Positions 1 through 6,918 of a stretch of 10,843 nt of DNA are shown piece after piece. The notes beneath the pieces are model-generated. The model ran no database searches and was not told where the DNA came from. It saw nothing but the letters and a program-made list of their open reading frames with translations. Origin of the DNA: Prevotellaceae bacterium UBA1787 (lineage in GTDB: Bacteria; Bacteroidota; Bacteroidia; Bacteroidales; Bacteroidaceae); assembly GCA_002315195.1 (NCBI GenBank), contig DCGD01000005.1, positions 526-11,368 of the forward strand, read 5' to 3'. A program made the position numbers and the translations under genes. How positions within the stretch are numbered: the first letter of the stretch is position 1; each line of letters starts with the position of its first letter.

Positions 1-1443
1 AATAAGATTACGTTGTGATGGACTGTGCGCATATCCCCATATCCAACCACAAGAAATTCCAGTGTAATAAAAATCGGAAATGTCATTGTGCGTGATTCGG
101 TTGTCACTGGCATTGAAAAGGATGACTCCCACGGCAGTAGGAAATACCCTTCCGCCTGATCGTAGAATGTTGTTGTCAATGATGTTGAAACGCGAAAGAT
201 GACTGTCCTCATCTTTTGGGATGTCCATCGTACCCAAATGAATGCCACCTCCTCCGAGGTCATGAAGGTAGCAGTTTTGAACCGTATTGGAGAAACATGC
301 GTTACCGTATGCTATGCCCCAGTTTCCCGTATGGCTGATTTCACAATGATTAAATTCAACTCTTTTTACAAAGTCGAGTTCAATGGATGCATCCTGCCTG
401 GCTGCACCCTGACTGGGTTCGTCTCCCTGAAAGGGATAATCATAGCGAGTATGGCAGAATGTGATGTCCTTGAAAGAAATGTTCTCCACCTTGCCGTCAT
501 CATCTCCCTTGACGATGAGCAACTGACACAACGATGGTATGATGGCTTTCGCTTTCTGAATGTCTTCACCCTCACGAGGCTTATAGTACAATACTCTCTC
601 TCGCTTGTCATAGAAATATTCACCCGGCGCATCCAAAAAACTCATGTCATTTTCAAGATAGAACTGACTGTCACCGTTCCTATCAATGTGATTCCATGGC
701 TGTTGCAAATTTCCCGTAACACAGATGGTAGAATCAACTGGATTGAACGACAACACCTGACGACGGGTTATGTCCCAAGCGTGCAGGAAATTGATACGAA
801 GCCCGGAAGGTACCTTTTTTGCCTTCATCATCGCCTGAACACCCCCTTCTGACAGTTTGACGCGTGTAGCGGCCATACCTATCCGTTGTGCTTTACGGTA
901 GTCTATGGTATCGATGATGTATTCGTGCGCAGGACCCGTTTTAAAGAATTCCAAATTGTTGGGAGTGCGTGCGCAAATCGCTCGCTCGTCATTGACGAAT
1001 AACTGGGGTATGTCGCCACCAAATTGCACGACGTTACTTAAATCCAACTGCCATAATCCATCACCTTTCTGAGTGAAACATCCTACTTCCACACCGCCTG
1101 ATAAACGTGTTTTTCCAAAACCGCATCCCTTAATCAACAATGGTGCTGATGCCGTACCACTATCTTCCTTTTTCAACCGAACGGGTTTAGTTATACTCCA
1201 AGTACCTTCTGACAATTGGATGGTCAAGGTATCTGCATAGTGCCTTTTCGCTCTGAGATTTCGCACTTTTTGGAGTGCCGCATCCAACGTACGAAGAGGA
1301 AAACGCGCATTCCCAATCGCTCCATCATTTCCTTCGGGTGAAACGTAGATGGTGGAAATTGCCAAGTCTTTGTCTGATGTTGTTCTTGCAGTGGAATTCA
1401 AGCATAGAGACAATAACAACAACGGTAATATGTATTGTTTCAT
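1..1443 (-). CDS. Secreted right-handed parallel beta-helix protein, probable glycan-degrading enzyme (C-terminus beyond left edge)
   Basis: Reading the minus strand from the ATG at 1443 gives 481 codons with no stop up to position 1, so the gene is real and cut by the left edge. Residues 1-19 form a signal peptide (MKQ, then a Leu-rich core ending NSTA). The mature start has the YVSPEGND (33-40) and RTLDAALQ (51-58) pattern that opens many secreted beta-helix enzymes. [11 protein letters not shown] (269-279) followed by LYYKPREGE is a typical insert of this group. From about 320 the chain shows beta-helix rungs with many N, G and H turns, and [14 protein letters not shown] (458-471) resembles GH141-type proteins. 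I infer a periplasmic or surface enzyme acting on plant or host polysaccharide; the exact family and substrate are not settled. No catalytic residue can be assigned. It lies 22 bp downstream of a broken gene and probably shares its promoter at 2001-2031. Open frames on the plus strand across 199-852 are shadows of this gene. Confidence 0.85.
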   Translation of the reverse strand, partial: MKQYILPLLLLSLCLNSTARTTSDKDLAISTIYVSPEGNDGAIGNARFPLRTLDAALQKVRNLRAKRHYADTLTIQLSEGTWSITKPVRLKKEDSGTASAPLLIKGCGFGKTRLSGGVEVGCFTQKGDGLWQLDLSNVVQFGGDIPQLFVNDERAICARTPNNLEFFKTGPAHEYIIDTIDYRKAQRIGMAATRVKLSEGGVQAMMKAKKVPSGLRINFLHAWDITRRQVLSFNPVDSTICVTGNLQQPWNHIDRNGDSQFYLENDMSFLDAPGEYFYDKRERVLYYKPREGEDIQKAKAIIPSLCQLLIVKGDDDGKVENISFKDITFCHTRYDYPFQGDEPSQGAARQDASIELDFVKRVEFNHCEISHTGNWGIAYGNACFSNTVQNCYLHDLGGGGIHLGTMDIPKDEDSHLSRFNIIDNNILRSGGRVFPTAVGVILFNASDNRITHNDISDFYYTGISCGWIWGYAHSPSQRNLI

Positions 1444-1465
1444 AATGATATTATTTGATTAATTT

Positions 1466-1955
1466 TTAAATGATTTGATGATTTTCCCACTCTGCGGTAT
1501 GACACGGAAAAACGCTTCCGCCTCCCTTGTCCCGACAGTCGATAGATTTTTCTTTTTTCAAGAAGACTGAATAATTGAAGCCTTCCTGAAATACCTTGAT
1601 TTCTTGCTTTGTGATGTCCGTAAAAGGTAGTTCAGCCCCTTTTTCAGTATGGAGTTCCATATATCCTTTCAGTGATTTGGGTAATTCAACTATGAACGCA
1701 TCTTCATTGAGTGTGATATGAGAGCATCGTACATGAGCAGATATGTTCCTGTCAAGTTCTGCTGTCTGAAATCTCTGCTTGCTTGGCGACTGTTTCATAA
1801 AGTATTTCAGGCGTGACTACTCCATTAAGGCAAGATTCGACACCGCGGATAAATTTTATGATATTGACGATGCGTGGCGTTCTTTCTTGCCCAAAAGAAC
1901 TGGTGAATGTACATGCCAAAAGCAAAAGTACGATGAGATATGTTTTTAATTTCAT
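1466..1955 (-). pseudogene. Remnant of a larger secreted protein: N-terminus and C-terminus in different frames
   Basis: The ATG at 1955 begins a clean signal peptide (MKLKTYLIVLLLLACTF...SSFGQ) followed by RTPRIVNIIKFIRGVE and TPEILYETVAKQ, then a stop at 1752. A second frame, open from about 1798 to the TAA at 1466, carries a sensible-looking C-terminus (HITLNEDAFIVELPKSLKGY, FTDITKQEIKVFQEGFNYSV). From memory, the first part resembles the start of a secreted Bacteroidetes family of roughly 600 residues (P-R-I-V-N-I-x-x-F-I-R near the mature N-terminus), and the second part looks like the end of such a protein. The simplest reading is a large internal deletion that also shifted the frame, joined near a tandem AGCA repeat (plus-strand gcttgctt, 1777-1784). 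A short gene with a single frameshift is the alternative. The last residues after about VFLKKEK have odd composition and may not be the original end. The promoter and signal peptide are still intact, so transcription and translation may persist. Confidence 0.6.
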
Positions 1956-2000
1956 AGATGAAAGAAATGGCAAATAATCTACATTATTATCTTCTTTATG

Positions 2001-2031
2001 CAAATATACATAGAAAACTGTTTTCCACAAC
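2001..2031 (-). promoter_or_regulatory. Bacteroidetes-type promoter for the minus-strand pseudogene and beta-helix gene
   Basis: On the minus strand the -7 box reads TATATTTG (2008-2001), a perfect match to the Bacteroidetes TAnnTTTG consensus. Exactly 19 bp upstream is GTTG (2031-2028), three of four matches to the -33 TTTG box. The start ATG of the signal-peptide ORF is at 1955, leaving a leader of roughly 40 nt. No other promoter was seen before the beta-helix gene at 1443, so this one probably serves both. Confidence 0.65.
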
Positions 2032-2033
2032 AT

Positions 2034-2413
2034 TGTACAAAAATTTTTTTGCTGTTTTCAAGAACATTGGTCAACCTTGACTGAACTTGCACATTTTTTA
2101 TTTGCCATGTGGATGACATGACACTACCAATTTTGAATAAATTCTTCTATTTCCTACAAACAAAAATGACAGAGTGCAAATTCTCAATCTCGATTCTTTG
2201 GCAATATTTGGGTTTTATACACAGTGGAACCTAAACTAAGTTGGGAAAACTCATGACTTTGATTTAAAGTTAAACGATTTGTTCAAAATTTTCTTGAAAG
2301 ATTAACACTGTCCAACTTTGCTCGGTCGTCAATGAGGACATTTTGAAAGAAATGAAATTGGATATTTCCGAGAGAATTAGTATTTTTACCGCATCAAACG
2401 ATTTACATACTAT
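2034..2413. other. AT-rich spacer between divergent transcription units, no gene
   Basis: About 380 bp between the minus-strand promoter at 2001-2031 and the plus-strand lipoprotein gene. I see no convincing ORF, RNA gene or repeat. It should hold the promoter of the plus-strand gene, but none of its TTTG words has both a good TAnnTTTG box and a -33 box at 19 bp; the nearest (CAACTTTG at 2313-2320, AATATTTG at 2203-2210) lack the partner. Small inverted repeats, such as GTCAA-CC-TTGAC at 2070-2081, are too short to interpret. Confidence 0.5.
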
Positions 2414-3466
2414 ATGGAAGTGAATTTATTCAACAAAAAAGTGTCATTCATGACAAAATTTTCTACGGCCGTAACCTTGTCTATCCTTACCTTTTCATTT
2501 ATTGGATGTGGGACAGTAAACAAGGTTGCGCAAAACACCAACACTCTCAGTCAAGCCTCTCACCGCTCCATCGTTCCTGACAAACAAGATGGTTGGGAAA
2601 AGCACAAGGTGACCAAAGGTATTACCTACTGGATGTTCAAAGGAGTTGATCCCATCAGCAAAGACAGCCAAATTGTGAATGTCGCCGATGTGGACTTGAA
2701 CAAGGGATTCATGTTGAAACTGCTGTACAGCAAAGCGTCTACTACAGCCTCACGGGTTCATAAAGAAAAGAATGCCTTTGTTACCATGAATGCAGGTTAC
2801 GAAACATCATCTATCTTCGTCAAAATTGACGGAAATGTGCTGTTTGATATGAAAAACCACCAAATTTTCAAGACAGGTGTCAAGAACTGGAAAAACGATG
2901 GTGGTCTTTGCATCGACAAAAACGGCATTGTGTCCATTTGCAATGCAATGTGCAGCAAAGTAGGGGAAGAAGGCAAGTCGCAGTATGGCGAAGCACTCGA
3001 ACAACAAAGAATTTTCTACAAGGAAAAAATGGCAAGCATGGACAACATCGTTTCAAGCGGACCTTTGCTCATTGACAATTTCAATCCTGTGGGACTATAT
3101 TTTGTTCCCGAAATGACACGTGAGGAAATGTATGCATTGAATTACGAGGGACCGCTCCGCCATCAGGGTGTGCGACATCCTCGAACCGCCATTGCCATTA
3201 CGAAAAACAACCATCTGCTTATGTTTGTCGTTGATGGCCGCAGAAGCAACACCAATGGCTTTTCCGCTAAGGAACTTACTAATTTTCTTATCAAATATTT
3301 CAATCCACAATATGCTCTCAACCTTGACGGAGGCGGTTCTACGACACTCTGTGTCGCTGGTTACGGAGATTCCAATACTAATGTTGTAAACTATCCTTGC
3401 GACAACAAAAAATTTGACCACGCAGGTGAACGTAACGTCTCCACCTATCTCTACATCGTGAAATAG
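2414..3466 (+). CDS. Phosphodiester glycosidase family lipoprotein (NAGPA / DUF2233 domain)
   Basis: The product belongs to the family of the mammalian uncovering enzyme NAGPA, whose bacterial members are thought to cleave sugar phosphodiesters or related glycan bonds. Visible family marks are VTMNAGYE (123-130), SSGPLLIDN (214-222), RHPRTAIAIT (254-263), LLMFVVDGRR (268-277) and NLDGGGSTTL (303-312), ending in the usual N-V-S-T-Y-L. Total length is 350 residues, with the domain over about 80-348. The N-terminus has a hydrophobic stretch ending FIGC (Cys32), a lipoprotein lipobox, so the protein is probably anchored in a membrane facing the periplasm or surface. Starting at the second ATG (2450, MTKFSTAV) would give a 19-residue lipoprotein signal of more usual length; no Shine-Dalgarno decides between the two. 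It is convergent with the esterase lipoprotein gene and ends 21 nt before a strong hairpin. The substrate is unknown; a role with the neighbouring glycan genes is inference. Confidence 0.85.
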   Translation: MEVNLFNKKVSFMTKFSTAVTLSILTFSFIGCGTVNKVAQNTNTLSQASHRSIVPDKQDGWEKHKVTKGITYWMFKGVDPISKDSQIVNVADVDLNKGFMLKLLYSKASTTASRVHKEKNAFVTMNAGYETSSIFVKIDGNVLFDMKNHQIFKTGVKNWKNDGGLCIDKNGIVSICNAMCSKVGEEGKSQYGEALEQQRIFYKEKMASMDNIVSSGPLLIDNFNPVGLYFVPEMTREEMYALNYEGPLRHQGVRHPRTAIAITKNNHLLMFVVDGRRSNTNGFSAKELTNFLIKYFNPQYALNLDGGGSTTLCVAGYGDSNTNVVNYPCDNKKFDHAGERNVSTYLYIVK

Positions 3467-3481
3467 AAAACACTACCCTTC

Positions 3482-3537
3482 AAAAAACACTCCTCTCATA
3501 CCTTTTTCGTCAAAAAGTGATGAGAGGAGTGATTGTT
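3482..3537. terminator. Bidirectional Rho-independent terminator between convergent genes
   Basis: A perfect 12-bp inverted repeat (cactcctctcat at 3488-3499, atgagaggagtg at 3520-3531) encloses a second stem (cttttt at 3502-3507 with aaaaag at 3512-3517, loop cgtc), giving one long hairpin with a small internal loop. On the minus strand it is followed directly by six T (3487-3482), a textbook terminator for the gene ending at 3552. On the plus strand it is followed by attgttt, a weaker T tract, for the gene ending at 3466. The stem lies 20-21 nt from both stop codons. Confidence 0.9.
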
Positions 3538-3551
3538 TAAAAGAAACATTG

Positions 3552-4307
3552 TTATCGCGTATGAGAAAAAAACTTGTCAAGCAATGTTTTGTTACATTCC
3601 GCACCATCGCCTCCATGCTTATATTCGGTGCAATGCCTGTACTGAATGTTGCAGCCTTGCTTGTTCAACGCTTCCACCTGCTTGGTATAGTCCCTTTCAC
3701 TGCGGGTGTTGAAGAAATAGATGGGCAACGACGTTACTTTGCGCGGATTGCCGCATGACAAAGGCAATGCGGCAGCGAAAATATCAGCGTGTGATTCTAT
3801 GTAATCCCAAGTCCCGGTTCCTCCATCGGAAGCTCCACTTATATACATACGACTTGGATCTACCAAACCCTTGCTGACATAATCATTGATGATGCTCATT
3901 ACGTCGTCATAACAATCTTTCCATGCTATGCAATGTTCCAAACTGGCTTTGTAACATACAGGCATGAGCACTATCGCCTTGATGCCCTCTCCTTCCAAAT
4001 ATTTGATGACGTTGTCCTCCGCATCACAACATTGCAAATGATTGAAAGCAAAGAAATCATGCTTGGCACGGTCGTGAACTCCACCATGCAAATACAGGAA
4101 GAGTATGGATTTTCCGACTTTTTCCTGATGGATATTGACCACCTTGCAAGGAAGATTGAGGGTAAAATCACCATTCGGCATGCAGATGATAGTGTCGTGT
4201 ACATATATCGTATCTTTCCCGCTGATTGTTTTTGACAATTTATTGGTACAGCCACTTGCAAACAACATGGTCATACACGCTGCTAACAATAACTCTTTCA
4301 TTATCAT
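3552..4307 (-). CDS. Alpha/beta-hydrolase esterase lipoprotein
   Basis: A 251-residue exported hydrolase. The N-terminus (MKELLLAACMTMLFASGC) is a lipoprotein signal with Cys20 as the lipidation site. LYLHGGVHD (71-79) is the oxyanion-hole strand and loop, RMYISGASDGGTGTWDY (153-169) is the nucleophile elbow with Ser160, and His231 in YKHGGDG is the likely catalytic histidine. The acid residue is less clear; an Asp or Glu near 204-206 (SERDY) is the best candidate. The layout resembles carbohydrate esterases of the CE1/PHB-depolymerase type, but no narrow family can be named. The gene starts 1 bp after the stop of the CE7-like esterase upstream, so the two are translated from one message. Translation may start at 4307 (MIMKE) or 4301 (MKE). 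It ends at the shared terminator. A role in removing acyl groups from polysaccharide is inferred from the domain and neighbour only. Confidence 0.75.
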   Translation of the reverse strand: MIMKELLLAACMTMLFASGCTNKLSKTISGKDTIYVHDTIICMPNGDFTLNLPCKVVNIHQEKVGKSILFLYLHGGVHDRAKHDFFAFNHLQCCDAEDNVIKYLEGEGIKAIVLMPVCYKASLEHCIAWKDCYDDVMSIINDYVSKGLVDPSRMYISGASDGGTGTWDYIESHADIFAAALPLSCGNPRKVTSLPIYFFNTRSERDYTKQVEALNKQGCNIQYRHCTEYKHGGDGAECNKTLLDKFFSHTR

Positions 4308-4308
4308 G

Positions 4309-5667
4309 TTATTTCAAATATTCATTGATAAAATTTTCCCTTGCTTTTCCCACTGTTTCATTCCATTGTTTTTCGTACGGCTTGTTCGTACCAGAATGCC
4401 AACGATAGGGAAAAGGATGTATCTGTTTGTCCATGGAAGCGGCCACATTATAAGCTGCATGGACACCCGCACCCGGACATGTTTCATCTATCATGCCTGA
4501 TACCATGAATAGTTTTGCTCTTGAATATTGAAGAAACAACGCACCATCAAAATATGGCAATATACTTTTTCCCAAAGGGGTATCCACAAACTTTTCATAA
4601 TATGGAGGCCAAGCACTTTGACGATTTTGAAGTATACCACCAAAATCTGTCATAGCCGGCACATTGGCGACAACGGCACCTATCCTATTGTCAAGACCCG
4701 CCAAGGCTTCAGCCTGAGCCCCTCCCTGACTTTCGCCATAGACAAGAACCCGCTTTCCATCCCACTCCGGTAAACCGCAAACATAATCCAACGCCCTCAA
4801 TTCACGCAAAAACATCAGACGAAAATAAAAATGTTCCTTGTCCACCAAGGGTCTCGCTGAATAATCCTTCAATTCTCCTTTTTCCAAATCTATATAATAT
4901 TCATTCGGTTTGTCCTCAGGATAACCATGGGCGTTAAAGTCCATTGCGATGACACCATGACCTTTTTTGGCATAATTCAGCGCATTGTTTGCCGAAGCCC
5001 TGCACCAACTGCCGGATACTCCCGCGGCGTGCACACACAAAGCGGCTGGTAAGGATTTTTCCATGGCTTTCTTTGGCTTTGACAAATAACCGCGGACAGG
5101 ATTCCCTTCAGGCATGGATATTTCAATGCTGTACAATTCATATTCAGCCGCATCCTTTTCGTTATTGATTTCAATGGGCACAAGCGTAACTTTTGGTTTC
5201 GTGCTGCGCAACCATGCTTTCTGCCCATTCCAATACGTTTGAAAATCTGAGGGCATCTCATAACCCGGACGGAATTTTTCAGGAGCAACCATGAAACCAA
5301 CCATGGAATGAGAATCATCGCCCTTTGCCGATACGGAAAGCATTATAGCCTTTGGTTCCTTGAATACTTGTTGATAAATGAGTTTTGGAAGCGTACCCAA
5401 TTCAAGTGGCTTGCTGACGGGCGTTTTCTTTAGGGTTTCATAATTGCGTGTTCCGCCTTCATAAACAGTCAATGACAATGGTTTTTCAATGGATGCATTC
5501 AATGAACCATATACTTTTACCGTATCACCCAAACCAAAAACACCCGTTTCGCTGTTGAGAGTCAATGATACCTGTTCCAATTGATTTCGCTGTGCATTCG
5601 CTGAAATTGTCAGGAATAACATTCCTATCAAAAAAAGCATGAATGTTGTATTCAATTTATGTTTCAT
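4309..5667 (-). CDS. Secreted acetylxylan-esterase-like alpha/beta hydrolase (AXE1/CE7 type)
   Basis: A 452-residue protein with a signal peptide (cleavage near ANA-Q, residue 25), an N-terminal beta-rich domain (about 28-130), and a C-terminal hydrolase domain (about 135-452). The domain begins with the RPGYEMPSDFQTYWNGQ stretch typical of AXE1 proteins. The nucleophile elbow is GESQGG with Ser313, as in CE7 enzymes; GMIDETCPG gives Asp394 and RWHSGTN gives His424, completing the triad. The CE7 RGQ motif is not seen where expected (FNAHGYP, 244-250 instead), and the usual His-Glu pair is His-Ser, so it is a divergent member. Family knowledge points to deacetylation of xylan-type or other acetylated glycans in the periplasm. 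The gene lies 45 bp downstream of the carboxyspermidine decarboxylase gene on the same strand with no terminator seen, and 1 bp before a second esterase gene. Confidence 0.8.
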   Translation of the reverse strand: MKHKLNTTFMLFLIGMLFLTISANAQRNQLEQVSLTLNSETGVFGLGDTVKVYGSLNASIEKPLSLTVYEGGTRNYETLKKTPVSKPLELGTLPKLIYQQVFKEPKAIMLSVSAKGDDSHSMVGFMVAPEKFRPGYEMPSDFQTYWNGQKAWLRSTKPKVTLVPIEINNEKDAAEYELYSIEISMPEGNPVRGYLSKPKKAMEKSLPAALCVHAAGVSGSWCRASANNALNYAKKGHGVIAMDFNAHGYPEDKPNEYYIDLEKGELKDYSARPLVDKEHFYFRLMFLRELRALDYVCGLPEWDGKRVLVYGESQGGAQAEALAGLDNRIGAVVANVPAMTDFGGILQNRQSAWPPYYEKFVDTPLGKSILPYFDGALFLQYSRAKLFMVSGMIDETCPGAGVHAAYNVAASMDKQIHPFPYRWHSGTNKPYEKQWNETVGKARENFINEYLK

Positions 5668-5712
5668 TTCAATTTATGTTGTGCAGTTATGATAAACATC
5701 AAAGTGTCAGTT

Positions 5713-6852
5713 CTAAATTCTCGACTTGAAATCGCCATAATCAAAGTGTTTCCACAAAGAAACGTCGCTTCCGTGACGAAGATATATATCGGGTAGGGAC
5801 ATACCATTAAAAGTATTCGTCTTCACCATCGAATAGATTGCCATATCTTCAAATACAAGTTTTTCGCCTACTTCCAATTCATGAGAAAAAGAATAAGTGC
5901 CAATTACGTCACCAGACAAGCATGTAAGACCTCCCAAACGATATACATGTCGCCCTGTATTTTCGTCACCCGAAATTATTTCCGCGCCTGACAAGGGAGG
6001 TGTATAAGGCATTTCAATGACATCAGGCATATGACAGGCAGCGGAAGTATCTACAATGACATTGCGAATACCATCCGCTGCTGCGGGCTGTATTTCAAGA
6101 ACTCTACAATGAAGTTCCCCTGTATTCAATGCCACCGCTTCCCCTGGTTCAAGATATACCTGCAAATGGTATTTTTCTTTCATTCTATTGATACACTGTT
6201 TCAACAAGGACAAATCATAATCAAAACGGGTAATGTGATGACCTCCACCAAAATTTATCCATTTCATACCAGGCAACATTTCTCCAAACTTTGCTTCTAC
6301 AGCGTCGAGCGTTACGGCAAGATCATCTGAATTTTGCTCACAAAGCGTATGGAAATGCAAACCATCGAGATAATGCCACATTGAAATATCATACTCTTGA
6401 AAGACGGACAAAGGAGTACCCAAACGACTTCCGAGCGCACAAGGATCATATATGGCATGTCCCTGCTGTGTTGAACACTCCGGATTGATGCGCAGACCTA
6501 CCTGCAATCCTGCACAATGGGCACGACTGGCATACAGTTCATACTGACGTGGAGAATTGAACACAATATGGTCACATATTTGCAATATTTCTTCCATATC
6601 CTGTTCACGATATGCAGGTGAAAATATATGATTTTCTCCACCTTTCCATTCTTCATGACATAGACGCGCTTCGTACAATCCTGATGCTGTTGCTCCAGAA
6701 AGGTATTGAGACAACAATGGATAGACGGCATAACAACTAAAGCATTTCTGAGCAAGCAATATTTTACATTCAGTGTCTTCCATCACACTATGCAATAGTT
6801 TCAAATTACGTTCTATTGCATCGACATCAATCAAAAAATAAGGGGTTGTCAT
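5713..6852 (-). CDS. nspC: Carboxynorspermidine / carboxyspermidine decarboxylase
   Basis: A fold-III PLP enzyme (alanine racemase/diaminopimelate decarboxylase fold) that removes CO2 from carboxyspermidine, giving spermidine as the last step of the SAM-independent route. LAQKCFS places the PLP lysine at residue 36. Other marks are HFHTLCEQ (166-173), GGGHHITRFDYD (202-213, phosphate-binding glycines), EPGEAV (235-240), DTSAACHMPDVIEMPY (268-283) with Cys273 of the second subunit, TCLSGDVIGTYSF (310-322) and Tyr340. The length of 379 residues is normal and nothing essential appears lost. I place the start at the ATG at 6852; the codon before it is TTG (6855), which would add one residue. It is last in the polyamine cluster, 66 bp after the dehydrogenase gene, with a hairpin in that gap. 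If the neighbouring ureohydrolase acts after this step, the substrate could instead be carboxyaminopropylagmatine; sequence alone cannot tell. Confidence 0.92.
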   Translation of the reverse strand: MTTPYFLIDVDAIERNLKLLHSVMEDTECKILLAQKCFSCYAVYPLLSQYLSGATASGLYEARLCHEEWKGGENHIFSPAYREQDMEEILQICDHIVFNSPRQYELYASRAHCAGLQVGLRINPECSTQQGHAIYDPCALGSRLGTPLSVFQEYDISMWHYLDGLHFHTLCEQNSDDLAVTLDAVEAKFGEMLPGMKWINFGGGHHITRFDYDLSLLKQCINRMKEKYHLQVYLEPGEAVALNTGELHCRVLEIQPAAADGIRNVIVDTSAACHMPDVIEMPYTPPLSGAEIISGDENTGRHVYRLGGLTCLSGDVIGTYSFSHELEVGEKLVFEDMAIYSMVKTNTFNGMSLPDIYLRHGSDVSLWKHFDYGDFKSRI

Positions 6853-6879
6853 CAACTATTCTGTACAAATGAAATGCGA

Positions 6880-6906
6880 ATTGGAAGGAAAATACTCCCT
6901 TCCAAT
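6880..6906 (-). other. Hairpin in the spacer between the dehydrogenase and decarboxylase genes
   Basis: attggaagg (6880-6888) and ccttccaat (6898-6906) form a perfect 9-bp stem with a 9-nt loop. In the minus-strand message it begins 12 nt after the dehydrogenase stop and ends 27 nt before the nspC ATG. There is no T-run after it (ATTCGCATTTC follows), so it is a poor intrinsic terminator. It could be an mRNA-stability or processing element, or a weak attenuator that sets nspC below the upstream genes. Confidence 0.5.
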
Positions 6907-6918
6907 CCAACACAAAAA

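Noticed and set aside
199..852. Plus-strand open frame of 217 codons
   Set aside because: It lies opposite the continuous minus-strand beta-helix gene, whose translation has a signal peptide and recognisable motifs; the plus-strand product has no recognisable motif.
2034..2413. Promoter for the phosphodiester glycosidase gene and short inverted repeats
   Set aside because: Several TTTG words occur, but none pairs a good -7 box with a -33 box at the right distance; the repeats have 5-bp arms only.
4135..4500. Plus-strand frame with hydrophobic stretches, like a small membrane protein
   Set aside because: It is antisense to the two esterase genes; hydrophobic runs arise from the complement of the signal-peptide region.
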